Shown here piece by piece: positions 16,002-27,109 of a DNA stretch of 52,805 nucleotides. The notes under the pieces were generated by a model that searched no databases, had not been told where the DNA came from, and saw only the letters and a program-made list of their open reading frames with translations. The stretch covers positions 1-52,805 of the forward strand of contig NZ_LZKP01000175.1 in the NCBI RefSeq assembly GCF_001672895.1. The letters are read 5' to 3'. The first letter of the stretch is position 1. Every line of letters begins with the position of its first letter. The stretch is from Mycobacterium sp. E740 (GTDB lineage: Bacteria > Actinomycetota > Actinomycetes > Mycobacteriales > Mycobacteriaceae). The translations under genes were made by a program, and so were the position numbers.

Positions 16002-17990
16002 GTGAGCACCGTCAGCCGGGTCGTGGATGCCTTGCGGCCGAACGCGGCTGACGTGGGGGCGGCGGCCCGGAGCCTGCTCGGGGTTTTGACAGTGGCCGCG
16101 ATCGCGCTGCTGTGGGACTCGGGGGCGACGGCGGTGTGGGCGGCGAGCGCCGCCGCGGTGGCCGGTGCCGTCGCTCTGCAGGACAGTCCCGGCGGCCGGA
16201 TCGCCCGGGTGCTCGTGGTGGCCGCGGAGATGGGCGCAGCGGTTCTCCTCGGGTCGTTGGCCTCATCGTTCGACGTGGTGTTCGTAGTCGTCGTCGGGCT
16301 GTGGTGCTTCGGTGCGGGGCTGCAGTGGGCGGTCGGGCGCAACGCCGGCCTGGTCGCAGCCGCCGGCGGCGCGTTGCTTGTGATCGCGCCGCCGCTGGCG
16401 CCGACGACGGCCTCGGTGTTGGCCGCCACTCTGCTGACGATCGCCGGCGGTGCTCTGCAAGCGGGGTTGATCGCCGTCTGGCCGCCACGGCGCTGGCGCA
16501 CTCAACGCCACGCGCTGACCGATGCGTACCGCGCGTTGGCGGCGAACGCCCGTGACGTCGCGGACGATGCGGACACCCCCGCCGATGCGACGCTGAAGCC
16601 GTCGTTGCGCGATGCGTTCGTCGACACGCAGGCGAGCCGTCATCCCGAGGCCTACCGCGGCGGGCATCGGTTGCCGGAGCGGATCATGGCGACGTTGCGC
16701 ATGCTGCGCGATGTGCCCGACGCCCGGCGCGAAGAGGTGTCGCGCATGCTGGCGGCCGGTGCCGACGTCCTCGACGCGATCGCCGATCACAGCCGCACCG
16801 CCAGACGGAGCGCCGAACACGGCCTGGTGCGGCTGGAGGTCGCGGTATCGGCGGGCGGCAGTCCCGAAGATGCCGGGGTGAAACGGCTTTCGCAACAACT
16901 GCACGAAGCGGCGCAACTGCGCTTTCCCGACCTGTACCGGCCCGACCTGATCAGCCCGTTGCACTCGGCCCGCGACACGGTGCGGGCGCACATGACGGTG
17001 AACTCGCCGATCCTGCGGCACGCCGTCCGGTTGTCGGTTGCGGTCGCGATCGGCGCGGTCGCCGACCGGTTCGCGCCGATCGCATTCGGTTTCTGGATTC
17101 CGCTGACGGTGTTGATGGTGTTGCGTCCCGAGACTGCGCACACCTACACGCGTTGCGTCGGCCGGTTGGCCGGCATTGCCGTGGGGATCGTCGTCGCCTC
17201 GGTGATCGTGCTGCTGCTGCACCCCACCGGGCTGTTCGGCGCCGTACTGGCCACGCTGTGCTTCGCGGCGACGTATGCGGCGACGCGCACCGGCTACGTC
17301 GCCACCAGCGCGACCCTGTCGGCGGCCGTCGTGTTCCTCCTCGAGATCGACGCCGCCACTGCCGGTGCGACGCTCGAGGACCGGCTGTTCTCGGTCGTCC
17401 TCGGCGGCGGGCTCGCGGTCGGCGCCCACGTCATGCTTCCCGACCACGCGCTGACCAGGTTGCATCATCGGGCCGGCGAACTGCTCAAGACCGAGATCGA
17501 CTATGCCGCAACGATTGTCCGCGCGTACGTCCATCGCATCGACCGTCCGGCCGATGCTGTGTCGTCGGCGTGGCAACACGCCTACCGCGCCCGCGCCGGC
17601 TTCGAAGCCGCATCCGGCGCCACCCGGATGGACTCCCGGGAGCTGCGCCGGTGGCTGCGTTCCTACCGCACCGCGCTCAATGCCGTCACCATCTCCTGCA
17701 CGGCTCTGGAGAACAACCTGCCCACTCATCCGCCGGCGTCGCTGACTCCCGAATTCGTCGCTGCCGTCGACGACTTCGTCGACGCCCTGCGCGGAGCCCC
17801 GCCGCATCCGGGAACGCCGTGGACCGTCGACCTGGCTGCACTGACTGCCGCTAACCAGCAGGTGCGCGACCGGGCGGCCGGGCTCACCGGAGACGACGCG
17901 GCCGCGCGGGTTCTGGTCGCAGAGATAACGTCGATCACCCGCAGCCTGTCCGGCATCGGCGCTATTCCCGAGCCCACCTCGGCGCAATGA
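16002..17990 (+). CDS. FUSC-family inner membrane protein (YccS/aromatic-acid-exporter-like)
   Basis: A 662-residue membrane protein built as two halves. An N-terminal membrane block (residues about 20-160, several Ala/Val-rich helices) and a second block (about 340-490, including FGFWIPLTVLMVLRPE) are each followed by a cytosolic helical part. The motif IPLTVLMVLRPE is typical of the fusaric-acid-resistance/YccS fold. It probably exports or handles organic anions. The GTG at 16002 gives a sensible N-terminus, with GGGAGG 15 bases upstream. The gene is divergent from the nitrile-hydratase operon, and its last 29 bases overlap the end of the convergent thioesterase gene. Confidence 0.82.
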   Translation: MSTVSRVVDALRPNAADVGAAARSLLGVLTVAAIALLWDSGATAVWAASAAAVAGAVALQDSPGGRIARVLVVAAEMGAAVLLGSLASSFDVVFVVVVGLWCFGAGLQWAVGRNAGLVAAAGGALLVIAPPLAPTTASVLAATLLTIAGGALQAGLIAVWPPRRWRTQRHALTDAYRALAANARDVADDADTPADATLKPSLRDAFVDTQASRHPEAYRGGHRLPERIMATLRMLRDVPDARREEVSRMLAAGADVLDAIADHSRTARRSAEHGLVRLEVAVSAGGSPEDAGVKRLSQQLHEAAQLRFPDLYRPDLISPLHSARDTVRAHMTVNSPILRHAVRLSVAVAIGAVADRFAPIAFGFWIPLTVLMVLRPETAHTYTRCVGRLAGIAVGIVVASVIVLLLHPTGLFGAVLATLCFAATYAATRTGYVATSATLSAAVVFLLEIDAATAGATLEDRLFSVVLGGGLAVGAHVMLPDHALTRLHHRAGELLKTEIDYAATIVRAYVHRIDRPADAVSSAWQHAYRARAGFEAASGATRMDSRELRRWLRSYRTALNAVTISCTALENNLPTHPPASLTPEFVAAVDDFVDALRGAPPHPGTPWTVDLAALTAANQQVRDRAAGLTGDDAAARVLVAEITSITRSLSGIGAIPEPTSAQ

Positions 17991-18588
17991 AGACACCCTC
18001 GGCCACCACCGTCACACCCTCGTCGTCGGCGAGCTGGCCGGTCGCGAAGGACTTGACGCCCTCGGCCCTGGTGATCGTGGCCTCCGCGTGCAGCCTGCCG
18101 AGGCGGGTCGGGCGTAGATAACGCAGCGTGATGGTGCCGGTGAACCGGGGACTCGCCGAGTTCGCCGCGACCTCACCGAGCACGTGGTCGAGGATCAGCG
18201 CGGAGACGCCACCGTGCACGTGCCCCGGTGGGCCCTCGTAGGCGGCGCCGAGCTCGAAGGCGGTGTGGACGCGTCCGTCCGGATCGCGCTCGATTGTCAA
18301 CGGCGGCGCGACCGGGTTGCGGATTCCGATCACCGGATTGCCCCAGGGCAGCCGGTCACCGCCGGTGGTATAGCGCACCCCGAAGGCCCCGTCGAGCTGA
18401 CGGGTGCGCAGAAGTGCTGTGGCGCTGTCGATCTGCGCGCGAACCGCGTCCACCGTCTCGGCATCGACCTCCGTGCGGATGGTGGCGTCGATCAGCGCCC
18501 GGACCGACTCGGCGAGCGGCTGATAGACGCCGCGCAGCCGCTCGATCTCCGCTGCGGAGACGTCGCCGATGTCGGTGAACTCCACCAC
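17962..18588 (-). CDS. Hotdog-fold thioesterase (PaaI/4HBT type), probably KstR-controlled
   Basis: A 208-residue protein. An N-terminal helical extension is followed by a hotdog domain with the AYEGPPGHVHGGVSALILDH helix-strand that carries the catalytic HGG motif of PaaI-type acyl-CoA thioesterases. It probably hydrolyses acyl-CoA in the cytosol. Two tandem GTG codons (18583-18588) are the only plausible starts. Nine bases upstream is a 14-bp dyad that fits the KstR operator consensus exactly, which ties it to sterol or lipid catabolism. The 3' end overlaps the FUSC gene by 29 bp. Confidence 0.82.
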   Translation of the reverse strand: MVEFTDIGDVSAAEIERLRGVYQPLAESVRALIDATIRTEVDAETVDAVRAQIDSATALLRTRQLDGAFGVRYTTGGDRLPWGNPVIGIRNPVAPPLTIERDPDGRVHTAFELGAAYEGPPGHVHGGVSALILDHVLGEVAANSASPRFTGTITLRYLRPTRLGRLHAEATITRAEGVKSFATGQLADDEGVTVVAEGVFIAPRWARE

Positions 18589-18596
18589 GCATGCAC

Positions 18597-18610
18597 TAGA
18601 ACACGTTCCA
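18597..18610. promoter_or_regulatory. Candidate KstR operator
   Basis: TAGAACACGTTCCA fits the published mycobacterial KstR consensus TnnAACnnGTTnnA at every defined base. It lies 8 bp upstream of the GTG start of the thioesterase on the minus strand and 112 bp upstream of the TetR gene on the other, so it is placed to repress the thioesterase until a cholesterol-derived CoA thioester is present. Confidence 0.65.
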
Positions 18611-18722
18611 AAGCGGGTTGTCGAATCGCCGGCGAGACGCCCGCCACAAGGGGGCCACACACCGCAGAGGATTACGTCCAGGATCGTGGGCATGTGTCTA
18701 CGAAGTGCTTTAAGCTGCTCGC

Positions 18723-19316
18723 ATGGCAGCCCGCGCACACAGCGCCGATCCTCGTGCGGAACGAGTTCGCGCCCGCCTTCGCGAGGCGGCGTTCGCGCTC
18801 GCGCATGAGCAGCCGGTCGACCGACTGACCGTTGGTGACATCGTCGCCCGCGCCCGCGTCAGCAGGCAGGTGTTCTATCAGCACTTCACCGACCGCGACG
18901 ACGCCGTCGCCAACGCCGTCACCACCGCGTTCGCCACGGCGACGACTGACCTCGGTGGCGACGTACGTGCCCGTATCGCGCGGTTGTTCGACTTCGTCGC
19001 CGAACACCGTGCGATGTACCGCAACGTGGTATTCAGCGCGGTGGCACCGCGCGTGATCACCGCCTTTCGCGCCGTGCTCCTGCCGCTCTGCGAGGAGATC
19101 AGCGCCGACGCGATGCCTGCGGTCACGCAGATCGCCGGAGTTGCACCCGAAGCGGTCACCCGCTTCCTGGTCGGCGGCTTCACCGAGGTGCTGCGGTCCT
19201 GGATGGAAGACCCGGACTCCACCGACCTCGGCGATCGCGTGCGGGCCGCACTGGACACCGTAAACGCCTTGCTCGGCGTACCTGAACATTCGAAAGGTCC
19301 ACACAACAATGGGTAG
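18723..19316 (+). CDS. TetR/AcrR-family transcriptional regulator
   Basis: A 197-residue regulator. The N-terminal helix-turn-helix (LTVGDIVARARVSRQVFYQHFTDRDD, residues about 36-60) is standard TetR, followed by an all-helical ligand-binding domain. Its end overlaps the start of the next gene, a membrane protein, by eight bases, and a GH13 hydrolase gene follows in turn. The three are thus one operon, and the regulator most likely controls it together with itself. The ligand is unknown. Confidence 0.9.
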   Translation: MAARAHSADPRAERVRARLREAAFALAHEQPVDRLTVGDIVARARVSRQVFYQHFTDRDDAVANAVTTAFATATTDLGGDVRARIARLFDFVAEHRAMYRNVVFSAVAPRVITAFRAVLLPLCEEISADAMPAVTQIAGVAPEAVTRFLVGGFTEVLRSWMEDPDSTDLGDRVRAALDTVNALLGVPEHSKGPHNNG

Positions 19317-20367
19317 ACACCACGCCATCGAGCGCCCCCCGGCCCGCGATCGCACGGCCCTGCGCATGACCGCGCTGGCGCTGCTGGCGATGACGTTCGT
19401 CGTCATCGCGATGATCGCCAGCTACTCCGGCGCATTCGCCAAGCCGACGCTGCACAACCTGACTGTCGCCGTCGCCGGCCCCGAGCAACTCGTCGACGGC
19501 ATCCGCGCCCAGGAGGCGTTGACGGTCAACGAAGTTCACGATTCAGTTGCCGCTCGCCAGCAGGTCTACGAACGCCACGCCGACGCGGCGTTCACTGTTG
19601 AACCCCCCGGCGCGATGACGATCTATGTCGCGGGCGGCGGTGGTCGCAGTGTCGCTTCGGCGGCACAAACCGTCGGCGAGGCGGTCGCGGCGAAGGCCGG
19701 TCTGCGTGCCGTGGTCGAGGACGTCGCGGCGCCGTCGGCCGGCGATCCCTCCGGCACGGTCGAGTTCTACGTGATCATCTTCATCTCCCTCGGCGCCTCG
19801 GCGGCGGCCGCCGTGCTCGGCAGGTTCATGGGCGCCGTCCGCACGCCGGCCACGTTCGCGCTGCGCACAGCGTCGCTGGCCGGCTATTCGGCGCTGTTGG
19901 CCGGTGGCGTCACGCTCTACGTCGACGCCGTCCTCGGCGCGCTCGTCGGGCACACCTGGCAGGTGTTCGGCGCGCTGTGGGTGTACTCGATGGCGGTGGC
20001 CGGCGCGATCACCGGTGTGGCGGCGGCGTTCGGCTCCGCTGCCTCGCTCGCGCTGACCGGATTCTTCGTGATCGTCGGCAACGCCGCGGCGGCCGGTCCG
20101 GTGGGCCTTCCGCTGCTGTCGTCGTTCTATTCGACCTTCAACGCGATAGTGCCTCAGGGCTCGGGTGTTTCGTTGCTGCGCAGCGTGGTCTACTTCGGCG
20201 GCAACGGGGCGCAGACTCCGCTGTTGACCCTCGCGCTGTGGGGCGCGGCGGGGTGCCTGTTCGCGGTCGTCGCCACCGCTGTGCGGCTGAAATATCGTGC
20301 GGTGCGCCGATCCGTAGACTTCGACACGTGGCCATCAGCGACGACGATCTCGCCCGCGATGCGGTAG
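19309..20367 (+). CDS. Multi-pass membrane protein, ABC-2-permease-like, unknown substrate
   Basis: A 352-residue protein. One N-terminal helix (residues about 19-43) leads to an extracytoplasmic domain of about 100 residues with a VAVAGPEQL strand. Five or more hydrophobic helices from about residue 145 onward follow (EFYVIIFISLGASAAAAVLGRF and later). This topology, one helix, an outside domain and a C-terminal helix bundle, resembles ABC-2-type permeases and YhgE/Pip-like proteins. No ATPase gene is adjacent. It overlaps TetR by eight bases and the GH13 gene by 40 bases. Confidence 0.7.
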   Translation: MGRHHAIERPPARDRTALRMTALALLAMTFVVIAMIASYSGAFAKPTLHNLTVAVAGPEQLVDGIRAQEALTVNEVHDSVAARQQVYERHADAAFTVEPPGAMTIYVAGGGGRSVASAAQTVGEAVAAKAGLRAVVEDVAAPSAGDPSGTVEFYVIIFISLGASAAAAVLGRFMGAVRTPATFALRTASLAGYSALLAGGVTLYVDAVLGALVGHTWQVFGALWVYSMAVAGAITGVAAAFGSAASLALTGFFVIVGNAAAAGPVGLPLLSSFYSTFNAIVPQGSGVSLLRSVVYFGGNGAQTPLLTLALWGAAGCLFAVVATAVRLKYRAVRRSVDFDTWPSATTISPAMR

Positions 20368-21644
20368 CCGCTGAGCCGCGCTGGGTCGAGCACGTCATCT
20401 GGTGGCACATCTACCCGCTCGGCTTCGTCGGCGCATACCCGGCGCAGCCCGCACCGGGCCCCGGTGAGCACCGGTTGCGGCGCATCGTCGACTGGCTCGA
20501 CCACGCGATATCGCTCGGCGCGTCGGGTATCGCGCTCGGGCCGGTCTTCTCGTCGCGCACTCATGGATATGACACCACCGACCACTTCCGCATCGACCCG
20601 CGGCTCGGTGACGACGAGGACTTCGACGCGCTCGTGAGCGAGGCACGGCGCCGCGGATTACGTATCCTGCTCGACGGCGTCTTCAACCATGTCGGCCCCG
20701 ATTTCGCCCACACCGCATGGCTTCGCCGGCGTGGCAACGACTTTGAGACATTCGAGGGCCACGGCGACCTCGTCGCGCTCGACCACGACAACCCGCAGGT
20801 AGAGGACTACGTCGTCGACGTGATGACCCACTGGCTGCGGCGCGGCGCCGACGGCTGGCGCCTCGACGCCGCCTACGCCGTCCCCGACCGATTCTGGGCC
20901 CGCGTGCTGCCCCGGGTGCGCGAACAGTTTGCCGACGCGTACTTCCTGGCCGAGATCATCCACGGCGACTACGCGCAGCGGGTGCGCGCGTCGAGCTTCG
21001 ACTCGGTCACCCAGTACGAGCTGTGGAAGGCGGTCTGGAGCAGCCTCAACGACGGCAACTTCCATGAGCTGGACTGGGCGCTGGTGCGGCACAACGAGTT
21101 TCTGGATACGTTCGTCCCCACGACGTTCGTCGGCAATCACGACGTCACCCGAATCGCCAGCCGACTCGACGACATCCGGCACCTCGAGCATGCGTTGGTG
21201 CTGCAGATGACGACCGGAGGAACGCCGACCGTGTACGCCGGTGACGAATTCGCTTACCGCGCGGTCAAAGAGGAGCGGTTCGGCGGCGACGACGCGGTGC
21301 GCCCGGAGTTCGGCGCCCCACCGGTGAGCGTCGACCCACTCGGTGCGGACGTGCTCCGGCTGCACCGGTACCTGATCGGGCTGCGCCGACGGCACCCGTG
21401 GCTGCACACGGCGCGCACGTCGTCGCTGTTGCTGACCAACCGCCAGTACGTCTACCAGACGCGAGCGGGGGCCGAGACGCTGATCGTCGCGCTCAACATC
21501 GACGACAAGGCCTTGTCGATCTCGTTGCCAGAACTCGGGTTCGGCCGAGGCGAGATCCTCGCGGGCTCGGGAGCGCCGCCGGCAGATGTCGTCAACGCCA
21601 CCGAGGTCGGCCCGCACGGCTGGCAGATCATCGCCCCCCGCTGA
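20328..21644 (+). CDS. GH13 alpha-amylase family glycoside hydrolase
   Basis: A 438-residue cytosolic enzyme of the alpha-amylase superfamily. The four conserved regions appear in order: DGVFNHVG (I), GWRLDAAY with the nucleophile aspartate (II), FLAEI with the acid glutamate (III) and FVGNHD with the transition-state aspartate (IV). A short C-terminal beta domain follows. It probably acts on alpha-glucans or small alpha-glucosides such as trehalose or maltose derivatives; the exact subfamily is not clear. The GTG at 20328 starts 40 bp inside the upstream membrane-protein gene and gives the natural N-terminus before HVIWWHIYPLGF. The 3' end overlaps the convergent DUF1810 gene by 17 bp. Confidence 0.88.
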   Translation: MAISDDDLARDAVAAEPRWVEHVIWWHIYPLGFVGAYPAQPAPGPGEHRLRRIVDWLDHAISLGASGIALGPVFSSRTHGYDTTDHFRIDPRLGDDEDFDALVSEARRRGLRILLDGVFNHVGPDFAHTAWLRRRGNDFETFEGHGDLVALDHDNPQVEDYVVDVMTHWLRRGADGWRLDAAYAVPDRFWARVLPRVREQFADAYFLAEIIHGDYAQRVRASSFDSVTQYELWKAVWSSLNDGNFHELDWALVRHNEFLDTFVPTTFVGNHDVTRIASRLDDIRHLEHALVLQMTTGGTPTVYAGDEFAYRAVKEERFGGDDAVRPEFGAPPVSVDPLGADVLRLHRYLIGLRRRHPWLHTARTSSLLLTNRQYVYQTRAGAETLIVALNIDDKALSISLPELGFGRGEILAGSGAPPADVVNATEVGPHGWQIIAPR

Positions 21645-22083
21645 GCCGTTCGACGGTCAGCGGGTCCGGTTCGCCGTCGTAGTACTTGGTCAGCACCGCA
21701 CGGAACACGGCCCCGGCCTCGAGGTCGCCCGCCGCGCGGCTGAACAACGTCATCGACGACCGCACCTTGAGGTTGTCCGGCCAGCCGAACAGATCCTCGG
21801 CCGACGGCTGCGCGCTGTGCGCGACCAGGTGCGCGCACTCCCCGAGCCGCCGGCCCAGCACGTCGTGACCGAGGTAGGCGCGCGCCTCGTCCAGCGACGA
21901 GATGCCGTAGCGCTGCGCCAGCTCGCTTCTGCCGAGCCCGCGCAACTGTGGGAACACGAACCAGATCCAGTGGCTGCGTTTGCAGCCGGCGCGCAGTTCC
22001 GCCAGCACTGTGTCGTATACGCGCGCTTGCGCATCGACGAAGCGCTGTAGGTCGAACGGGTCGCCGGATTTGTCGTTAGCCAT
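21628..22083 (-). CDS. DUF1810 family protein (Rv1873-like)
   Basis: A 151-residue protein with the DUF1810 signatures: [12 protein letters not shown] near the start, [19 protein letters not shown] and a [15 protein letters not shown] helix. The family is widespread and without a proven function. In M. tuberculosis, Rv1873 occupies the same place, divergent from lldD2. The start is taken as the ATG at 22081-22083; a TTG at 22101 is an alternative. GGAG directly touches the ATG, so the translation start deserves care. Confidence 0.85.
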   Translation of the reverse strand: MANDKSGDPFDLQRFVDAQARVYDTVLAELRAGCKRSHWIWFVFPQLRGLGRSELAQRYGISSLDEARAYLGHDVLGRRLGECAHLVAHSAQPSAEDLFGWPDNLKVRSSMTLFSRAAGDLEAGAVFRAVLTKYYDGEPDPLTVERLSGGR

Positions 22084-22103
22084 CTCCGCCAAGTCTGACA
22101 AGC

Positions 22104-22139
22104 TACGCTGTGCGATTCAATGACGACCACTGCACCATC

Positions 22140-22143
<4 letters not shown>
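22104..22143 (+). promoter_or_regulatory. lldD2 leader: -10 element and seven-codon upstream frame
   Basis: TACGCT at 22104-22109 fits the mycobacterial -10 pattern TANNNT. Eleven bases later an ATG (22120) opens MTTTAPS, whose TGA at 22141-22143 overlaps the GTG of lldD2 (22140-22142) as GTGA. Termination on the leader could thus feed re-initiation at lldD2. Confidence 0.4.
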
Positions 22144-24519
<2,376 letters not shown>

Positions 24520-24544
24520 CCGCACCGCCTAGATCCACCCACAA

Positions 24545-24583
24545 CAGGAAGCCTGCCGTTTCCCCCGAACGGCAGGCTTCCTG
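24545..24583 (+). terminator. Intrinsic terminator after the antigen 85 gene
   Basis: A perfect 16-bp stem, CAGGAAGCCTGCCGTT and its complement, encloses the seven-base loop TCCCCCG, 26 bp after the stop codon. There is no run of T after it, which is usual for mycobacterial terminators. Confidence 0.85.
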
Positions 24584-24689
24584 CCATGAGTGGCCCGCCG
24601 CGCCTGCGTCCGTCCGCGAGTGAGAAGCCATGGTCGTGAATACGCGTGCACTGCGACCAGGAATGCTATTTCGCGCCCGTGGAACGCGC

Positions 24690-24734
24690 GGGAACAAACC
24701 GGGGCCCCGCAAGGTTGAGCGCATCAGACTCAAA
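24690..24734 (+). promoter_or_regulatory. lon control region: ECF-type (SigE/SigH-like) promoter overlapping a HAIR-like HspR operator
   Basis: GGGAAC at 24690-24695 is followed after 17 bases by GGTTGA (24713-24718), matching the GGAAC/GTT pattern of SigE/SigH promoters. Overlapping its -10 is gTTGAGc-N7-aCTCAAa (24714-24734), which matches the HspR HAIR element CTTGAGT-N7-ACTCAAG at 11 of 14 positions with the exact spacer. The lon ribosome site GGAGG follows immediately. HspR control of lon is known in Streptomyces. Confidence 0.6.
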
Positions 24735-24748
24735 CCTTGGAGGATTTG

Positions 24749-27070
24749 ATGGCTGAAGCCAAGACTGTGCCGATCCTGTTCCTGAGCGAATCGATCGTGC
24801 TGCCCGGGATGGTCGTGCCCATCGAGCTCGACGACGCCGCACGTGCCGCAGTGGACGCGGCCCGGGCCAGCGAGTCCGGTGAGCTGCTGATCGCCCCCCG
24901 GCTCGACGACCGGTACCCGTCGCACGGCGTGCTGGCGTCGATCGTGCAGATCGGCCGCATGGTGGGCGGGCCCGCCGCGGTAGTGCGAGGCGGGAGCCGC
25001 GCGCACATCGGCGCCGGCGCCAGCGGCCCCGGTGCCGCGTTGTGGGTCGAGGTGACCGAGGTGACCGAGCCCGAACCCGACGAAGAGACCTACAAACTCG
25101 CCGCGGAGTACAAGAAACTGTTGCTGGCGATGCTGCAGCGGCGTGAGGCGTGGCAGATCATCGACTTCGTCAACCAGCTCACCGATCCGTCGGCGCTGGC
25201 CGACACCGCCGGATACGCGTCCTATCTGACCCAGGTCCAGAAGCGTCAGCTGCTCGAGACCCCCGACGTCGCTGCGCGGTTGCGCGCGCTGATCGACTGG
25301 ACGGGCGACCAGCTGGCCGAGGTCGAGGTCAACGAGAAGATCGCCGAGGACGTCCGCGAAGGCATGGAGAAGACGCAGAAGGAGTTCCTGCTGCGCCAAC
25401 AGTTGGCGGCGATCCGCAAGGAACTCGGCGACGACGAGGGAGCCGGCTCCTCGGACGACTACCGCGGCCGCATCGAGGCCGCCGACCTACCCGAGAAGGT
25501 GCGCGAAGCGGCGCTGCGCGAGGTCGGCAAGCTGGAGCGCTCCAGCGACCAGAGCCCGGAGAGCGGCTGGATCCGCACCTGGCTGGACACCGTGCTCGAC
25601 CTGCCGTGGAACGTGCGCACCGACGACGCCACCGACTTGACGGAGGCGCGGGAGATTCTCGACGCCGACCACCACGGCCTCGACGACGTCAAGGAGCGCA
25701 TCGTCGAGTACCTGGCAGTGCGCGCCCGGCGTGCGCAACGCGGGTTGCAGGTCGTCGGCGGACGCGGTTCCGGTGCGGTGATGGTGCTGGCCGGGCCGCC
25801 CGGCGTCGGCAAGACGTCGCTCGGTGAGAGCGTCGCGCGGGCGCTGGGCCGCAAATTCGTGCGCGTCGCCCTCGGCGGCGTCCGCGACGAGGCCGAGATC
25901 CGCGGGCACCGGCGGACGTACGTCGGCGCCCTGCCCGGCCGCATCGTGCGTGCGATCGGAGACGCCGGGTCGATGAACCCCGTCGTGCTGCTCGACGAGA
26001 TCGACAAGGTCGGCTCCGACTTCCGCGGCGACCCCGCGGCGGCGTTGCTCGAGGTCCTCGATCCCGCGCAGAACCACACGTTCCGGGACCACTATCTGGA
26101 CCTGGATCTGGACCTGTCCGACGTCGTGTTCCTGGCGACGGCCAACGTCGTCGAGAACATCCCGTCGGCGCTGCTGGACCGCATGGAACTGGTCTCGATC
26201 GACGGCTACACCGAAGACGACAAGGTCGCGATCGCCCGTGACTTCCTGCTGCCCCGGCAACGGGAGCGGGCAGCGCTCACCGAGGACGAAGTGACGGTCA
26301 CCGAGGACGCGCTGCGCAAGATCGCCGCGGACTACACCCGCGAGCCGGGTGTCCGCCAGTTCGAGCGGCTGCTGGCCAAGGCGTTGCGCAAGGTGACGAC
26401 GAAGCTGGCCGCCGAGGCCGGCCCGATCGTCGTCGACGAGCCAGAACTCGTTGACTACCTTGGCCGTCCACGGTTTCTACCCGAGTCGGCCGAACGCACG
26501 GCCGTGCCGGGTGTGGCGACCGGGCTGGCCGTCACCGGGCTCGGCGGCGATGTGCTCTACATCGAGGCCGGCGCGACGGACGGCGAACCGGGGCTGCAGC
26601 TCACCGGACAGCTGGGCGACGTCATGAAGGAGTCCGCGCAGATCGCGCTGTCCTATGTGCGTTCGCACGCCGAGCAGCTGGGCGTCGACCCGAAGGCGCT
26701 GGACCGTCGGATCCACGTACACGTGCCCGCGGGCGCGGTGCCGAAGGACGGCCCGTCGGCGGGTGTGACGATGGTGACCGCGCTGGTGTCGATGGCCACC
26801 GGCCGTCAGGTGCGGTCCGACGTCGGCATGACCGGCGAGGTCACGCTCAACGGCCGGGTGCTGCCCATCGGGGGCGTCAAGCCGAAACTGCTGGCCGCCC
26901 AACGTGCCGGTCTGTCAACGGTTTTCATCCCGCAGCGCAACGAGGCGGATCTTGATGATGTGCCCGCCGACGTGCTGGCGGCGCTCGAGGTCAAACCGAT
27001 GACCGATGTCGCCGACATCGTCGCGCTCGCCCTGCAGCCCGCCGAGGAGATCGCGACCGTCGCCGCCTGA
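24749..27070 (+). CDS. lon: ATP-dependent protease Lon
   Basis: A 773-residue Lon protease. An N-terminal substrate-binding domain (VPILFLSESIVLPGMVVPIEL onward) is followed by a coiled-coil region and an AAA+ module with Walker A GPPGVGKTS (near residue 350) and Walker B VVLLDEID. The C-terminal protease domain has the Ser-Lys dyad at Ser670 (KDGPSAG) and a lysine near 711 (GGVKPK). It degrades misfolded and short-lived regulatory proteins in the cytosol. The ATG at 24749 is preceded by a good GGAGG. M. smegmatis has Lon while M. tuberculosis lacks it, which supports an environmental species. Upstream sequence suggests heat or stress control. Confidence 0.97.
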   Translation: MAEAKTVPILFLSESIVLPGMVVPIELDDAARAAVDAARASESGELLIAPRLDDRYPSHGVLASIVQIGRMVGGPAAVVRGGSRAHIGAGASGPGAALWVEVTEVTEPEPDEETYKLAAEYKKLLLAMLQRREAWQIIDFVNQLTDPSALADTAGYASYLTQVQKRQLLETPDVAARLRALIDWTGDQLAEVEVNEKIAEDVREGMEKTQKEFLLRQQLAAIRKELGDDEGAGSSDDYRGRIEAADLPEKVREAALREVGKLERSSDQSPESGWIRTWLDTVLDLPWNVRTDDATDLTEAREILDADHHGLDDVKERIVEYLAVRARRAQRGLQVVGGRGSGAVMVLAGPPGVGKTSLGESVARALGRKFVRVALGGVRDEAEIRGHRRTYVGALPGRIVRAIGDAGSMNPVVLLDEIDKVGSDFRGDPAAALLEVLDPAQNHTFRDHYLDLDLDLSDVVFLATANVVENIPSALLDRMELVSIDGYTEDDKVAIARDFLLPRQRERAALTEDEVTVTEDALRKIAADYTREPGVRQFERLLAKALRKVTTKLAAEAGPIVVDEPELVDYLGRPRFLPESAERTAVPGVATGLAVTGLGGDVLYIEAGATDGEPGLQLTGQLGDVMKESAQIALSYVRSHAEQLGVDPKALDRRIHVHVPAGAVPKDGPSAGVTMVTALVSMATGRQVRSDVGMTGEVTLNGRVLPIGGVKPKLLAAQRAGLSTVFIPQRNEADLDDVPADVLAALEVKPMTDVADIVALALQPAEEIATVAA

Positions 27071-27097
27071 TCGAGCGTGTGCCGCCCGCGATGCCGC

Positions 27098-27109
27098 TAC
27101 CGTCTTCGC
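27098..27109 (+). promoter_or_regulatory. -10 element for a leaderless TfoX-like transcript
   Basis: TACCGT at 27098-27103 fits TANNNT, and six bases later the ATG begins. That places the transcription start on the initiation codon, as is common in mycobacteria; no ribosome site is present. Confidence 0.4.

Noticed and set aside
16263..17996. 577-codon frame opposite the FUSC gene
   Set aside because: Composition (Arg, Gly, Gln rich) and lack of motifs mark it as a shadow of the membrane protein gene.
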